Below, one piece after another: positions 16,152 through 26,045 of a stretch of 64,000 bases of DNA. Position 1 is the stretch's first letter. Each line of letters opens with the position of its first letter. Origin of the DNA: Chloroflexi bacterium HGW-Chloroflexi-10 (GTDB taxonomy: Bacteria; Chloroflexota; Anaerolineae; Anaerolineales; Anaerolineaceae). The position numbers and the translations under genes are program-made. The DNA is taken from contig PHBZ01000016.1 in assembly GCA_002840755.1 (NCBI GenBank), positions 44,503 through 108,502 on the forward strand, in the 5' to 3' direction. The notes beneath the pieces are model-generated. The model was not told the DNA's origin. It did no database searches and worked only from the letters and a program-made list of their open reading frames with translations.

Positions 16152-16251
16152 GATTAATTCTCCATATTTTTATAAAAATTAGATTTCGATTGATTGCCAT
16201 AAATTAATTTGGCATTTTTCTTTCTCAGTTAAGTGGAAGGCTCGCTCCCGC

Positions 16252-17244
16252 TTATTTTGACCAGTCGACGGTCATTTGTTTTCGTCCATGCAGAACTTTC
16301 TCCACAGCGATCCCTGCCACGGCCCCTTCCGCTGCGGCGATCACCGCCTGTTTCACATGGTTGCACAGCACATCCCCCACCGCATAAACGCCGGGAATAG
16401 CCGTCTGGTATTCACGGTCCACAATCAGGCACCCGCTTTCACTGATCTCAAGCTGTCCCTGCAGAAAATCAGTGATCGGCTTCCCACCCTGCAAATAGAT
16501 GAATGCGCCGTCAATAACCAGGCTTCTCTCGGGCTGCCCTCGTTGGGCAAATCGAACCCCTTCCACCTGCTTCTGCCCGGTAATCTCCCGCAGGCTCGCC
16601 CCGGGGTAAAGTGTGATCTTCGGATTCCCGTTCAGTTCATCAATCAAGTGTTGTGGCGCCTTTAATTCAGGGGTAGGCGAGAGAAAATGTACCCGGTTCA
16701 CGAATTTGGTCAGGAACAGCCCCTCTTCAATCGCTTCATCACTGTTGCCGGCCACCACCACTTCTTTATTGCGGAAGAAAGCCGCGTCGCAGGTGGCGCA
16801 GTAAGATACACCGCGTCCAAGGTATTCGTCTTCACCCTTCACCCTGGACCCGCGCCCCAAGGAACCGGTAGCGATAATCACAGCCCGCGCAGCATAATTG
16901 CCATTATTTCCATAAACGGTTTTCTCATCAGAAACAAGATCAACCCCAATCACCTTATCAGAAACAAATTCGGTTCCGAATGAACGCGCCTGGCTGCGCA
17001 TCCGTTCCAGCAATTCTGCGCCGCTTACTTCCTCGAGAATACCCGGATAATTGGCAATTTTGCTCGTGATTCCCAAAGCACCTGCCGTTAATCCCTTGTC
17101 GATGATCAGCGTCTTCAAGCCAGCGCGTGAAGCGTAAATCGCCGCGGTCGCCCCTGCCGGGCCGCCGCCAACGATCATCAAATCATAAACCGCGTGTCGT
17201 AGTGCATCATCTTGTTTTATTGCATAATCCAGGTTTAAATCCAT
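16252..17244 (-). CDS. trxB: Thioredoxin reductase (NADPH, FAD)
   Basis: I place the start at 17244 because AGGAG lies 6 bases upstream; the frame extends 28 codons further without support. The 330-residue product has the N-terminal FAD motif GGGPAG and the redox-active CATC (C149, C152). The NADPH-binding domain follows, then the closing FAD motif GVYAVGDV near the end. It passes electrons from NADPH to thioredoxin. In place of the usual GxGxxA/S pyridine motif the sequence reads VVVAGNSDEAIEEG, so the NADPH site is somewhat divergent and another electron donor is possible. Confidence 0.9.
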   Translation of the reverse strand: MDLNLDYAIKQDDALRHAVYDLMIVGGGPAGATAAIYASRAGLKTLIIDKGLTAGALGITSKIANYPGILEEVSGAELLERMRSQARSFGTEFVSDKVIGVDLVSDEKTVYGNNGNYAARAVIIATGSLGRGSRVKGEDEYLGRGVSYCATCDAAFFRNKEVVVAGNSDEAIEEGLFLTKFVNRVHFLSPTPELKAPQHLIDELNGNPKITLYPGASLREITGQKQVEGVRFAQRGQPERSLVIDGAFIYLQGGKPITDFLQGQLEISESGCLIVDREYQTAIPGVYAVGDVLCNHVKQAVIAAAEGAVAGIAVEKVLHGRKQMTVDWSK

Positions 17245-17456
17245 CACCAGCTCCTGCTTCATAACATCTATAAAAATAGATGCGCTAAAACACGAAAAGT
17301 TGCATGAACGCTTATAAATCGACCCCATCCATTTTACGGATGGGTATTCAGTGCGTTTAATCGTGGTCGCATCTCCGCCCTCTGATTATTCAACTTCAGG
17401 TGCAAAAATGGCCGCATTATTATTAAACTGGTGCAATCTAACATTTCACAAACACC

Positions 17457-19457
17457 TTATTCAAACCACTTATCCTTGATCTCCTCGGGGGTCATCCATT
17501 CGTCCGCGACGAAATCGTCATTTTCATAATGGATGATCTCCATCCATTCGGCAAGGTTCTCGTTGGTGACCACAGGAAAATCCACCACCAAAGCGTTGCC
17601 GTATTGTCCTTCAAGAGCGGATTCATCAATCGTTTCGCCGCTAACCATATAATACGCGGCATACACAGCGTCATAGGCGATCCCGGGTGGGTTGCTCACA
17701 ATCACGCATTCAAATCCGGGATGTTCTGTTGTGCGGTCCTTCCAGATGTAAAAACCGGTTTTTGAGGGTTCACAATTCATCATTGGGTAGTTCTCTGCTG
17801 AACTGATATTATTCACAATCCCAAACACAGCATTGGTATAACCGGAATTGGTCCAAATGGCTTCGAGAGTGGGGTAGGCTTCTATCAGATCATTGAAAAT
17901 ATACGCATCATCTTTAAAGTTGTATCTTTCAGTGTCTGTTGTAACCACCTTGATCTGTGGATACGCTGCTTCAAGCAATCCCTTGATGAGTTCAGCATCC
18001 ATTTGATTTGAACTGAAATCGAAGTAAGCAAACTCTCCACTCCCGGCGCTGTCTTTAAACAAGTTGTTCAGTGTCACCCGCATCATATCGCCGCGATCTG
18101 CCAGGATCGAATAAGCCCCATTAATCTCAATTTCAGCATCCAGCACAAAAACAGGAATGCCTTTTTCAACAGCTTCATCGATTGCTGAGGTATCCCTCTC
18201 GATTGTTTCCGGGTTGGAATTCAGCACAATCGCGCTGACGTTCTGCTTCACCAGGTCAGGAATCTCGCCATAAGCACACCGGATTCCCAATGCTTCACAG
18301 CCTTTTTGAAAATTATTCTTGCGCTGCCATTGGGTGGGGTCATCCCCGGCATACCCCAAAACCGGTTCATTTTGCGCGGCGCTGGGAACAGCCGCTTCTT
18401 CAGGCATAACCTCCTCAAAACCTGCCAGGCAGTTGGCCGGCCAATCCGGGTTACGGTCCAGGCCAGGGTTGTTGGTGAGATTGAGAAATATATCCGCAAA
18501 CATTTCACCGACAAGATAGATCTCTTCATTCCCTGCATTCATGTCGCCGTTGATGCATTCGACCCGCTCTCCATCCGCTGTCTTGAAGGGTAAATAACGC
18601 TGCAACTCCCCTTTTCCGCCTGCATCTCTGGCGTTGGAACCATCGGCAGCCATCACACATCTTTGGCAAACGCCGTCCGGATGATCCCAATGCGAGAAGA
18701 TCTCTCCATCAATGGTCCATAATACATCGTATGCTTTGCCATTTTCAGTCAGCTGCGCCGCATGGCTGCCATCTGCGTTCATTACAAAGATATTCCCTTT
18801 ATCGCCCTCCATGGTTAACCAGGCGATCTGGCTCCCATCCGGCGACCAGGTCGGTTGTACATCCTCTTCAGGGCTGTTGGTCAGGTTAACCGATTGGCCG
18901 CTGCCGTCTGCCTTGATAATGTAGATATCCCCTTTATTGGAATACGTGATCTGGCTGCCGTCATGCGACCAGTCCGGCCTTGCGCTGTCATTTTCAAACG
19001 TCAGTTGACGTACATTGCTGCCATCTGCATCCATCACATACACATAATTGCCACCTTCCTGTTCTTTATTGGGGCGGTTTGAGACAAAAGCAATCTGGCT
19101 GCCGTCCGCAGACCAGGCAGGCTCGCTATCATCCGCCGCATCATTGGTCAGGTTAATCGTCCGGCTGCCGTCTGGTGCCATGCTGTAGATCTCCGCATTG
19201 CCGTCGCGGTCGGAATCGAAGGTGATCGTGCACGGAATGGGAGGTGCTTCCGTCGGGGTGATCCTCATCTCGGGCGTGGGAGAAGCCGTAGGGGTGAGGG
19301 TACTCTCGGGTGTCGGGGAAACCGTTGGGGCAGCGCTTTCAAGTACCGGCTGCTCTTCAATCGTGGGCGTTACTACATGTGTAGCTTTTCCGCAGCCGCT
19401 CACAAGCAGCATAAAAACGATCAAAAATACGAAGCTGACATGCAAATATCTTCTCAT
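17457..19457 (-). CDS. Lipoprotein: PD40 beta-propeller fused to a sugar-binding-protein-like domain
   Basis: This 666-residue protein starts with a lipoprotein signal (lipobox LVSGC, C22) and a Thr/Pro linker. Residues about 75-345 contain about six TolB-type PD40 repeats (pattern PAWSADGSQIAF...NIFVMNADGS). Residues about 365-665 resemble a periplasmic binding protein of the ribose/LacI type (LGYAGDD, SAIVLNSNPETIERD, GIPVFVLDAEI, then LEAIWTNSGYTNAVFGI). Both parts would lie outside the membrane. PD40 propellers bind proteins or polymers, and binding-protein folds bind sugars; the fusion suggests a sensor or receptor with no transporter beside it. It is last in a row of four propeller genes on this strand, 135 bases after the previous one. 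Confidence 0.82.
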   Translation of the reverse strand: MRRYLHVSFVFLIVFMLLVSGCGKATHVVTPTIEEQPVLESAAPTVSPTPESTLTPTASPTPEMRITPTEAPPIPCTITFDSDRDGNAEIYSMAPDGSRTINLTNDAADDSEPAWSADGSQIAFVSNRPNKEQEGGNYVYVMDADGSNVRQLTFENDSARPDWSHDGSQITYSNKGDIYIIKADGSGQSVNLTNSPEEDVQPTWSPDGSQIAWLTMEGDKGNIFVMNADGSHAAQLTENGKAYDVLWTIDGEIFSHWDHPDGVCQRCVMAADGSNARDAGGKGELQRYLPFKTADGERVECINGDMNAGNEEIYLVGEMFADIFLNLTNNPGLDRNPDWPANCLAGFEEVMPEEAAVPSAAQNEPVLGYAGDDPTQWQRKNNFQKGCEALGIRCAYGEIPDLVKQNVSAIVLNSNPETIERDTSAIDEAVEKGIPVFVLDAEIEINGAYSILADRGDMMRVTLNNLFKDSAGSGEFAYFDFSSNQMDAELIKGLLEAAYPQIKVVTTDTERYNFKDDAYIFNDLIEAYPTLEAIWTNSGYTNAVFGIVNNISSAENYPMMNCEPSKTGFYIWKDRTTEHPGFECVIVSNPPGIAYDAVYAAYYMVSGETIDESALEGQYGNALVVDFPVVTNENLAEWMEIIHYENDDFVADEWMTPEEIKDKWFE

Positions 19458-19592
19458 CCTCTGCCATTTCTTTTACGTGATGGTGTTGAATAATTATAGA
19501 ATATCTTCCCTCGCAGGATGCTGGAGTTTATTGTCATAAATTGTAACCAGATTAGGAATTTCAGTGGTGTGCAGGCAGCACGGATTCATGAG

Positions 19593-22373
19593 TTACTCCT
19601 GGGGGAGTACAACATCTCCCTGGGTCATACCTCCGGGCATCACCTCAACCCAGTGATAGCGGATCCAATCGTTTTGTGGCATTTTGCCCTTAATATAGTA
19701 TCTTCCGGGAGGAACATCGTTGAATACAAAGTTGCCATCAGCGTCTACGCTCGTCGTTGCCTGATACGCCTGGTCGCTGCTGGCGCATGACCTGGTCATA
19801 TAACCCTGGCTGCCCACGACTGCTGCGCAAATCTCTACGGTCAGATCCTGATAGGATTGCAGATCGGCGCCAGACAACCTGCCGCGAATCGAGCCGTTCT
19901 CTTTTTCCACAGGGGATGGCAGCACCGGGCCGTCTCCAAAAACAAGGAGAGAATCTATTGCATTTGCGTACAGGTCGGAGTTGTGCATGAAGTAAGCTGT
20001 AATCCGGCTGCCATCGTAGATATACAGCCCATAATGGGTGGTGATCCACAGGCGGCCGAGCCTGTCAAACTGCATATCCAGCAGTTGGGCGTTGAGATCC
20101 TTTTCGTCTATCTGCAGCGTCCATTGCTTGGTCTGTGGGTCAAATACATAGATTTTGTTTGCGTAGTCGATGGCAACCCAGATCCTATTATCCTGATCAA
20201 CAGCAATCTGATGTGCGTAATAGATGTTTTCAGGCGTTTCATCATAAAATGTAGACCATTGGATTCCGTCATATTTCAACAATCCCTCATTATTGACCAC
20301 CCACACGTTGCCAATCGTATCGAATGTCAGTGAACCTGGTGCCGGGTTTTGCTCAAATCCCTTACCCTCTTCAAACACCTGCCAGGAGTTTCCGTCAAAG
20401 ACGGCCATGCCGCCCCCAGTAACCACCCATACATCTCCATCCGGAGCTGTCGATATCGAGCGGATTAAATCGATGACCCCTTTGTTTCCCAAGTATTCGA
20501 TTGCCGGATAATGTGTCCACAAACGCCCGTCAAAATGGCCGATTTCTACATTGGGGTCGAGGGCGTGTTCCGCATCGAGATCATAATTTCCGGGAACGGT
20601 AAGATCGTAATTCCCCGAATCCTTGACCAGGTTTACCCAGATATCGTTCCCTTTTCCACAGGCCAATACCCTTGTGTCAGAGTAGCCATCTGGTCCAATT
20701 TCGGTCAGCCGCGAGCCGTCCACGAAAAATATTTTTCCTTCCCAGATTGCATAGATACGCCCTCCCGGGCACTGGGTTAGCCGCGCGGGAAATTTCAAAG
20801 GGGTGATAGCGTTGGGCCATGGATTTACGGGCATTTGCCCCAGCCATTCCCCTTGCAGAAATGAATTCAGCGTTGCTTCAAAGTTGTAAACATGCCACCC
20901 GTCTTGTTCCAGGCAGGATAGCGCAAAAATCGCCGGTTCTTCTGGTGCGCCTGGGGAAAACGGCTGATCAATGAGATGGAAAGCGCAGGCCATATTCGGG
21001 TCTGCCAATGACTCCGCTGTTGTTATTACCTCGCTTTCGGGTTCCATCAGAGGGGTAGGGCTTGCCGGGGGAGCACTGCTTACGGCAGCCGCGCCGGAAT
21101 ACCAGTCGGGGAAACCGTCATAAGCCAGGTTGTTGCTGAGATTGGTCTGGTTGCTGCCATCCGCATTCATCATATAGATTTCGGCGTTCCCATCGCGGGC
21201 AGAGACGAACACAATTTTCAGGCCATCGCCGGACCAGGCGGGTGAACTGTTAACCGTAAAATTTTTAGGAGAGACTGGCAGCATTCTCTTTTCGGTCAGA
21301 ATTACGGGCTCGCTGCCATCCGCATTCATCACGTAGATTTCCCAGCTTCTTGAACTGTTGGAGATATAAGCGATCTTTTTCCCATCTCCCGACCAGGCAG
21401 GATAGAGGGAGCCGGAATTGGTTGTTAGCTTGGTTCTGGCGCTCCCGAAGCTGTTAATCACCTGGATCTCGAAGTCATCATAAAGCATCTTTGGATTGGA
21501 TTGAAACACGAGATTTTTCCCGTCCGGTGACCAGTCCGGAAAACTATCATCACCCTCGTCCGTTGTAAGGCGGGTCTGCTGGCTGCCATCCACATCCATT
21601 ACGTAGATTTCCTGGTTTCCTTCCCGGTTCGAGGTGAATGCGATCTTTCGCCCGTCTGGCGACCAGGCAGGATAAGCGTCATCTCCCGCATTGTTGCTGA
21701 TGTTGCGCGGGTTGCTGCCGTCAGCATCCATCACGTAGATTTCCCAGTTCCCGTCGCGGTTTGTGGTGAATGCGATTTCCTTGCCATCCGCAGACCAGTT
21801 CGGGTCGCTGTCTACTGCCGGGTTATTGGTAAGACGTATCGGGTCGCTGCCGTTGGCGTTCATGGTATAGATTTCCAGGTTTCCATCGCGGGTGCTCTCA
21901 AACGCAATTCGACCGCTGCCTGTTTCAAGCTCTGCGGGCATTCTGGTTTCGATGGGCGCAATGGGTGCCTCAGCCTCGCTCGTAGTACCGCGCATATTAA
22001 CGAATAGTGGCAGGGAATCACCACCGGATGTAAGCTTGAAGAAAGCGCTGATCGCGACCATTCCCACAACCAGCAGCCCGGCCCCTGCGGCTGCGATCAC
22101 CAACCAGAATGCTTTTGGAAGAGATGCCCGGTATCTTGCCGGTTCCGGCTTTGTGGCCGGCCCTGCGGGGTCAACCTTTGGCTGTTTCGACTCATCGTCG
22201 GGTGTTTCCCTTGCCGGATTCAGGCTGGCACCGCAAACGCTGCAATGCCGCCAGCCCGCATCGACCGCGTTGCCGCATGCCGCACAATGAGTGGATAGAC
22301 CGGTTTGTTTGCCGGTCAACGGGCAAAACAGACTGCCTTCGGGGTGCTGTTGGTTACAGTGAGGACATTGCAT
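19593..22373 (-). CDS. Membrane protein: zinc ribbons, PD40 propeller, second propeller, carboxypeptidase-regulatory-like domain
   Basis: This 926-residue protein opens with two zinc ribbons (CPHC...CPLTGK and CAAC...CSVC, residues 3-52), a Pro-rich linker and one membrane helix (about 90-115). Outside the membrane follow about seven PD40 repeats (150-430), then a second set of propeller-like repeats of the two-component-regulator type (about 560-830; MAVFDGNSWQVFEEGKGF, LLKYDGIQWSTF). A last beta-sandwich resembles carboxypeptidase regulatory domains (GSIRGRLSG...PPGRYYIKG). The layout is intracellular zinc ribbon, membrane, then a large extracellular sensor. It closely parallels the protein at 23637-26045. 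Function is unknown; signalling or surface binding is inferred. Confidence 0.8.
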   Translation of the reverse strand: MQCPHCNQQHPEGSLFCPLTGKQTGLSTHCAACGNAVDAGWRHCSVCGASLNPARETPDDESKQPKVDPAGPATKPEPARYRASLPKAFWLVIAAAGAGLLVVGMVAISAFFKLTSGGDSLPLFVNMRGTTSEAEAPIAPIETRMPAELETGSGRIAFESTRDGNLEIYTMNANGSDPIRLTNNPAVDSDPNWSADGKEIAFTTNRDGNWEIYVMDADGSNPRNISNNAGDDAYPAWSPDGRKIAFTSNREGNQEIYVMDVDGSQQTRLTTDEGDDSFPDWSPDGKNLVFQSNPKMLYDDFEIQVINSFGSARTKLTTNSGSLYPAWSGDGKKIAYISNSSRSWEIYVMNADGSEPVILTEKRMLPVSPKNFTVNSSPAWSGDGLKIVFVSARDGNAEIYMMNADGSNQTNLSNNLAYDGFPDWYSGAAAVSSAPPASPTPLMEPESEVITTAESLADPNMACAFHLIDQPFSPGAPEEPAIFALSCLEQDGWHVYNFEATLNSFLQGEWLGQMPVNPWPNAITPLKFPARLTQCPGGRIYAIWEGKIFFVDGSRLTEIGPDGYSDTRVLACGKGNDIWVNLVKDSGNYDLTVPGNYDLDAEHALDPNVEIGHFDGRLWTHYPAIEYLGNKGVIDLIRSISTAPDGDVWVVTGGGMAVFDGNSWQVFEEGKGFEQNPAPGSLTFDTIGNVWVVNNEGLLKYDGIQWSTFYDETPENIYYAHQIAVDQDNRIWVAIDYANKIYVFDPQTKQWTLQIDEKDLNAQLLDMQFDRLGRLWITTHYGLYIYDGSRITAYFMHNSDLYANAIDSLLVFGDGPVLPSPVEKENGSIRGRLSGADLQSYQDLTVEICAAVVGSQGYMTRSCASSDQAYQATTSVDADGNFVFNDVPPGRYYIKGKMPQNDWIRYHWVEVMPGGMTQGDVVLPQE

Positions 22374-22428
22374 TCCATGTCTCCTGGTTAACTCTGCGGA
22401 TGTTTTTCTGAAAATTTACGCATGAACA

Positions 22429-23640
22429 TTAAGGGAGCGGGAGCGCCGGCTGCTGCGGGAGAAACGGCTGCTGGGGTTTGGATTCTCTGAATGGGGTTGT
22501 GCGGAAAATGTCATAAATCTCATTTTTTGTGAGGCGGGTTTGGTCGCTGCCGTCAATGTTCATCACATATATTTCCTCGTTCCCATCGCGATTGGAGATG
22601 AAGGCAATCTTCTGTCCGCCGCTCATCCAGATTGGTGAACTGTCGTCCCCTTTATGATCCACCAGGCATTTTATCTCGCCGCCATCGGCGTTCATCAAAT
22701 AAATACCCATATTCGAATCACCGCTGAAAGATTGAAAAACGATCTTCTGCCCGTCCGGCGACCAGTCGGGGTAGCTGTCCCTCCCCTGGTTGTTGGTGAG
22801 GCGCGTCTGGTCGCTGCCGTCGGCGTTCATCATATAGATCTCGTCATTCCCGTCGCGGTTGGAGGTAAAAGCGATCTTCTGTCCATCCCCCGACCAACTC
22901 GGACAGTAATCATCTGCCTGAAAGTGCGTAAGCCGTGTTTGATTGCTGCCGTCGGCGTTCATCCTGTAGATTTCCATGTTTCCATCCCGGTATGAGGTAA
23001 AGGCGATCATCTTTCCATCTCCGGACCAGTCCGGGCAGATGTCATCATCCGCATTGTTTGTGAGATTTACAATATCACCGCCCTCAGTGCTCATCACATA
23101 TATATCAGAATTCCTGTCAAAATAAGATGAGAAGACGATCTTTTGCCCATCCGGTGAAAGGACTGGGTCATTCCCGGAATCCGGATCATATGTGAGACGG
23201 GTCTCGTTGCTGCCGTCGGCGTTGATCATAAAAATATCGCTGATACCGGTAACTATCCAATCGGCGCTGCCGTCATAGCGTTCGGTGGAAAATACGATCT
23301 TGTCCGCGCCTGGTGCATTTGGAACGGAAATGCTGGTTGAAACAGGCAGGATGGCTGCTGCACGGGCATTGCCGGGCGGGGAGAAGAATTGGTGAAAATT
23401 TCCAATCTGCCTGAAAATGCTGCCCGCTGCCAGCGCCGCGATGAATAGCATCATCAATCCTGCAGCAGCGCTGATAATGCCAGGCGCTGTGGAAGAACGC
23501 GCAGCAGGGTTAGCAAAGCCTGCTGTCGCAATCCGGGCCGAGGAAGCCGGGTTCACTTCTTGCGGATAGGGTTTTTCATTAGATGGCATTCTATTTTTTT
23601 CCTTCCAAACCATTTCAGCATCTACCCGTTCCGGTCTCAC
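22429..23640 (-). CDS. Membrane-anchored PD40 (TolB-like) propeller protein
   Basis: The frame starts with GTG at 23640, overlapping the previous stop as GTGA; an ATG at 23589 with AAGGA upstream is an equally good start. From GTG the product has 403 residues: a short polar N-terminus, one membrane helix (about 55-78), and six PD40 repeats in a row (about 110-380), enough for a complete six-bladed propeller. Unlike its neighbours it lacks the zinc ribbon. Strongly repeated DNA inside the gene (DNGNEEIYxMNADGSxQTRLT-type blades) favours blade gain and loss. The 4-base overlap indicates translation coupled to the upstream paralogue. Confidence 0.8.
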   Translation of the reverse strand: MRPERVDAEMVWKEKNRMPSNEKPYPQEVNPASSARIATAGFANPAARSSTAPGIISAAAGLMMLFIAALAAGSIFRQIGNFHQFFSPPGNARAAAILPVSTSISVPNAPGADKIVFSTERYDGSADWIVTGISDIFMINADGSNETRLTYDPDSGNDPVLSPDGQKIVFSSYFDRNSDIYVMSTEGGDIVNLTNNADDDICPDWSGDGKMIAFTSYRDGNMEIYRMNADGSNQTRLTHFQADDYCPSWSGDGQKIAFTSNRDGNDEIYMMNADGSDQTRLTNNQGRDSYPDWSPDGQKIVFQSFSGDSNMGIYLMNADGGEIKCLVDHKGDDSSPIWMSGGQKIAFISNRDGNEEIYVMNIDGSDQTRLTKNEIYDIFRTTPFRESKPQQPFLPQQPALPLP

Positions 23641-26045
23641 TCAAACTGGTTTCCTTCTTGCAGCGGGGGCTGTTCTTGTTGATCAACAGCTGTTTCAAGA
23701 TGAATGCCGGGTTTTAAAAGGTCAACATAACCGGACCATTCACCTGCCGAATCCAGTTTAACAATAACGATTTGTGTATTTGGTGTGCTGTAAGAAATCC
23801 AGACTTCTCCTTTTCCCCAGTACCGTTCGCTGTCTTTATCGATTGTGGTGCCGCTTATTGTATAACTGGCAAATCTGATTTCCCGGAATACTGCCGCAAG
23901 CATCCCGTTTGAGGGAATGAAAGCCAGATCCGCTGATCCCGAAATGATGCCGTTTACATTTCCATTGATTGAGGATATCCACAGCTCATGGTTGCAATCC
24001 GACAAATACGGGACAAGGACCTGGTTTTCAGAAATAATGAATATTCTTTCACATTCCTGGAGTAACCCATTGCCTGGTTGGTTGGTTTCTGAAATGGCGG
24101 GCTGCGTTGGTAATTCTGCCGTAGGTACTGCTAGTATCTGCGTTGGGGTTGAAGCTAACACGGTTGCTGTGGGTAATAAGGTGGCATCTCGTTGAGTTTG
24201 ATAGTTGCTGGTGTCTTGATAGATCGTAGCCGAAAAATTCTGTGAGTTAAATCCGGTGATAATAAATGTTGCCTGGCCTTTCCATTTTCCATCCGCGGTT
24301 ACCGTAGCCGGCATTTCATCTCTTTGCAGCGCTGTAGATAGGTGTCCTTCAGAGAAGACGGTATAAAAACCATAATGGGCTGTAAGGACAAGTAGGCCAT
24401 CCACCACTTCTGCATCGATGATTTCGCTCCAACTATACGGGTCGGTGTCAGTCTGGATCCTGAATGTTGCGCCTTCCCATTGGGTCAGTTTCCCTTCTTT
24501 ATCCCACCGCAGTTCGCCCTGCACTTCAAGGACCGCCTGCCTGCCATTGGCATCCAGCAGCGAGATGGTATAAGCTGCTCCATTGATGGATTTCCAGTAA
24601 CCGCCCACGCCAAAGGGATTGCTTGGCTTAACCAGCACCCCTCTGGATGCAGCAGTAGTCGGTACGGATTCTGGCTTATCTGTGGGGGCTTCTTCATCGG
24701 TCATTTGGGGAATGGCGGGCGACCAGACGGCATAATAGTCATTCCCCGGGCTGTTTGTTAGGCGGGTTTGTTTGCTGCCGTCGGCGTTTATCAGGTAGAT
24801 CTCATAGTTGCCATCGCGATCGGAGGCAAACGATACCTGATGCCCATCCATTGACCATTGGTAAAACCCATCAATCCCTTGGTTATTGGTGAGGTTTGTT
24901 TGGCCGCTGCCATCCGCGTTCATCAAATAGATCTCCATGTTTCCATCTCGATCGGTGACATAGGCGATTTTCTGCCCGTCTGGTGACCAGACCGGGTAGC
25001 TGTCGTTCGTCGGGTTGCTGGTGAGGCGCGTCTGATGGCTGCCATCGGCGTTCATCACGTAGATCTCCGGGTTGCCGTCGCGCTGGGAGGTAAACGCAAT
25101 CTTCTTGCCATTTCTGGAACAGTTAAAAGAATAATCATAGTTATTCGTCAGCACATTTTCGCCGCTGCCGTCGCTGTTGATCTCATAAATTCCGGACTTT
25201 CCATCGCGGATTGAGACATAGATGATTTTCTGCCCATCGGACGACCATGAAAATCCCATATTGATCATATATGTGTGGTTCGTGGTGAGCTGGATGCGGT
25301 TGCTGCCATCCGTGTTTATGATATAGATCGTCTGGTCAGCGGTCATGCTTGCCAGATCCGCCGTAAATGGATCAAAGGACGCGTAGGCGATCTTCTGACC
25401 GTCGGGTGAAAAAGCAAAAAAGCCAAACCCTGCTCCGTTTGTCGTTAGCCGTGTTGGGTCACTGCCGTCGGCGTTCATCAGATAGATTTCCAGGTTTGCC
25501 TCATTGTCACGGTTGGAGGTAAAAGCGATCTTCTGAGAGTCCGGCGACCAGGTCGGATTGGAGTCATCTGCCGGGTTGTTGGTGAGATTGACAGGATCGC
25601 CGCCGTTGGTATCCATCAGGTAGATATCGTTATTACCACCTCGATCTGAAACAAATAATATCTTTTCAGGCGGAGCATTTTTTGCAAAGAGAGGTAAATC
25701 GACGCGTTTCCGGAAAACGACGAATGCGATCACCGCCATCATCAGCAGTAATCCCATGCCAATCAGTGTCAGCGGCAGGCATCCGATCCGGGAACGCGAG
25801 CGGGTTTTTAAAGGTTCCGCTTCCGCAGCTTTCACTGGCTGGGGGGTAGCCGTGATGGCAGCCTGCTGTTCCAAAACTGGCGCAGGCTGGCTTAAAGGTT
25901 CGCCGCAAAAAGTACAGTGCAGCCATTGATGGTCAATCGGTTTGCCGCATTGCGGACAAACATCCACTGCCGGTATTTTCTTACCGGTCAAAGGACAATA
26001 TAAATTATTTGCGGGATGCTCTTGGTTACAGTGAGGACAAAGCAT
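23637..26045 (-). CDS. Membrane protein: zinc ribbons, TM helix, PD40 propeller, C-terminal beta domains
   Basis: This 802-residue protein begins MLCPHCNQEHPANNLYCPLT and continues with a second ribbon CPQC...CTFC (about 29-50), a linker and a membrane helix (about 93-113). About eight PD40 repeats follow (125-465). A Thr/Pro linker leads to an unrecognised C-terminal part (about 490-800) with a beta-rich region GYWKSINGAAYTISLL. The N-terminal motif CPHCNQxHPxxxxxCPLTGK is shared with the 926-residue paralogue, so the pair arose by duplication. It is the first gene of the leftward cluster. Function is unknown; the membrane topology suggests an outside sensor and inside zinc-ribbon contact. 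Confidence 0.8.
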   Translation of the reverse strand: MLCPHCNQEHPANNLYCPLTGKKIPAVDVCPQCGKPIDHQWLHCTFCGEPLSQPAPVLEQQAAITATPQPVKAAEAEPLKTRSRSRIGCLPLTLIGMGLLLMMAVIAFVVFRKRVDLPLFAKNAPPEKILFVSDRGGNNDIYLMDTNGGDPVNLTNNPADDSNPTWSPDSQKIAFTSNRDNEANLEIYLMNADGSDPTRLTTNGAGFGFFAFSPDGQKIAYASFDPFTADLASMTADQTIYIINTDGSNRIQLTTNHTYMINMGFSWSSDGQKIIYVSIRDGKSGIYEINSDGSGENVLTNNYDYSFNCSRNGKKIAFTSQRDGNPEIYVMNADGSHQTRLTSNPTNDSYPVWSPDGQKIAYVTDRDGNMEIYLMNADGSGQTNLTNNQGIDGFYQWSMDGHQVSFASDRDGNYEIYLINADGSKQTRLTNSPGNDYYAVWSPAIPQMTDEEAPTDKPESVPTTAASRGVLVKPSNPFGVGGYWKSINGAAYTISLLDANGRQAVLEVQGELRWDKEGKLTQWEGATFRIQTDTDPYSWSEIIDAEVVDGLLVLTAHYGFYTVFSEGHLSTALQRDEMPATVTADGKWKGQATFIITGFNSQNFSATIYQDTSNYQTQRDATLLPTATVLASTPTQILAVPTAELPTQPAISETNQPGNGLLQECERIFIISENQVLVPYLSDCNHELWISSINGNVNGIISGSADLAFIPSNGMLAAVFREIRFASYTISGTTIDKDSERYWGKGEVWISYSTPNTQIVIVKLDSAGEWSGYVDLLKPGIHLETAVDQQEQPPLQEGNQFE

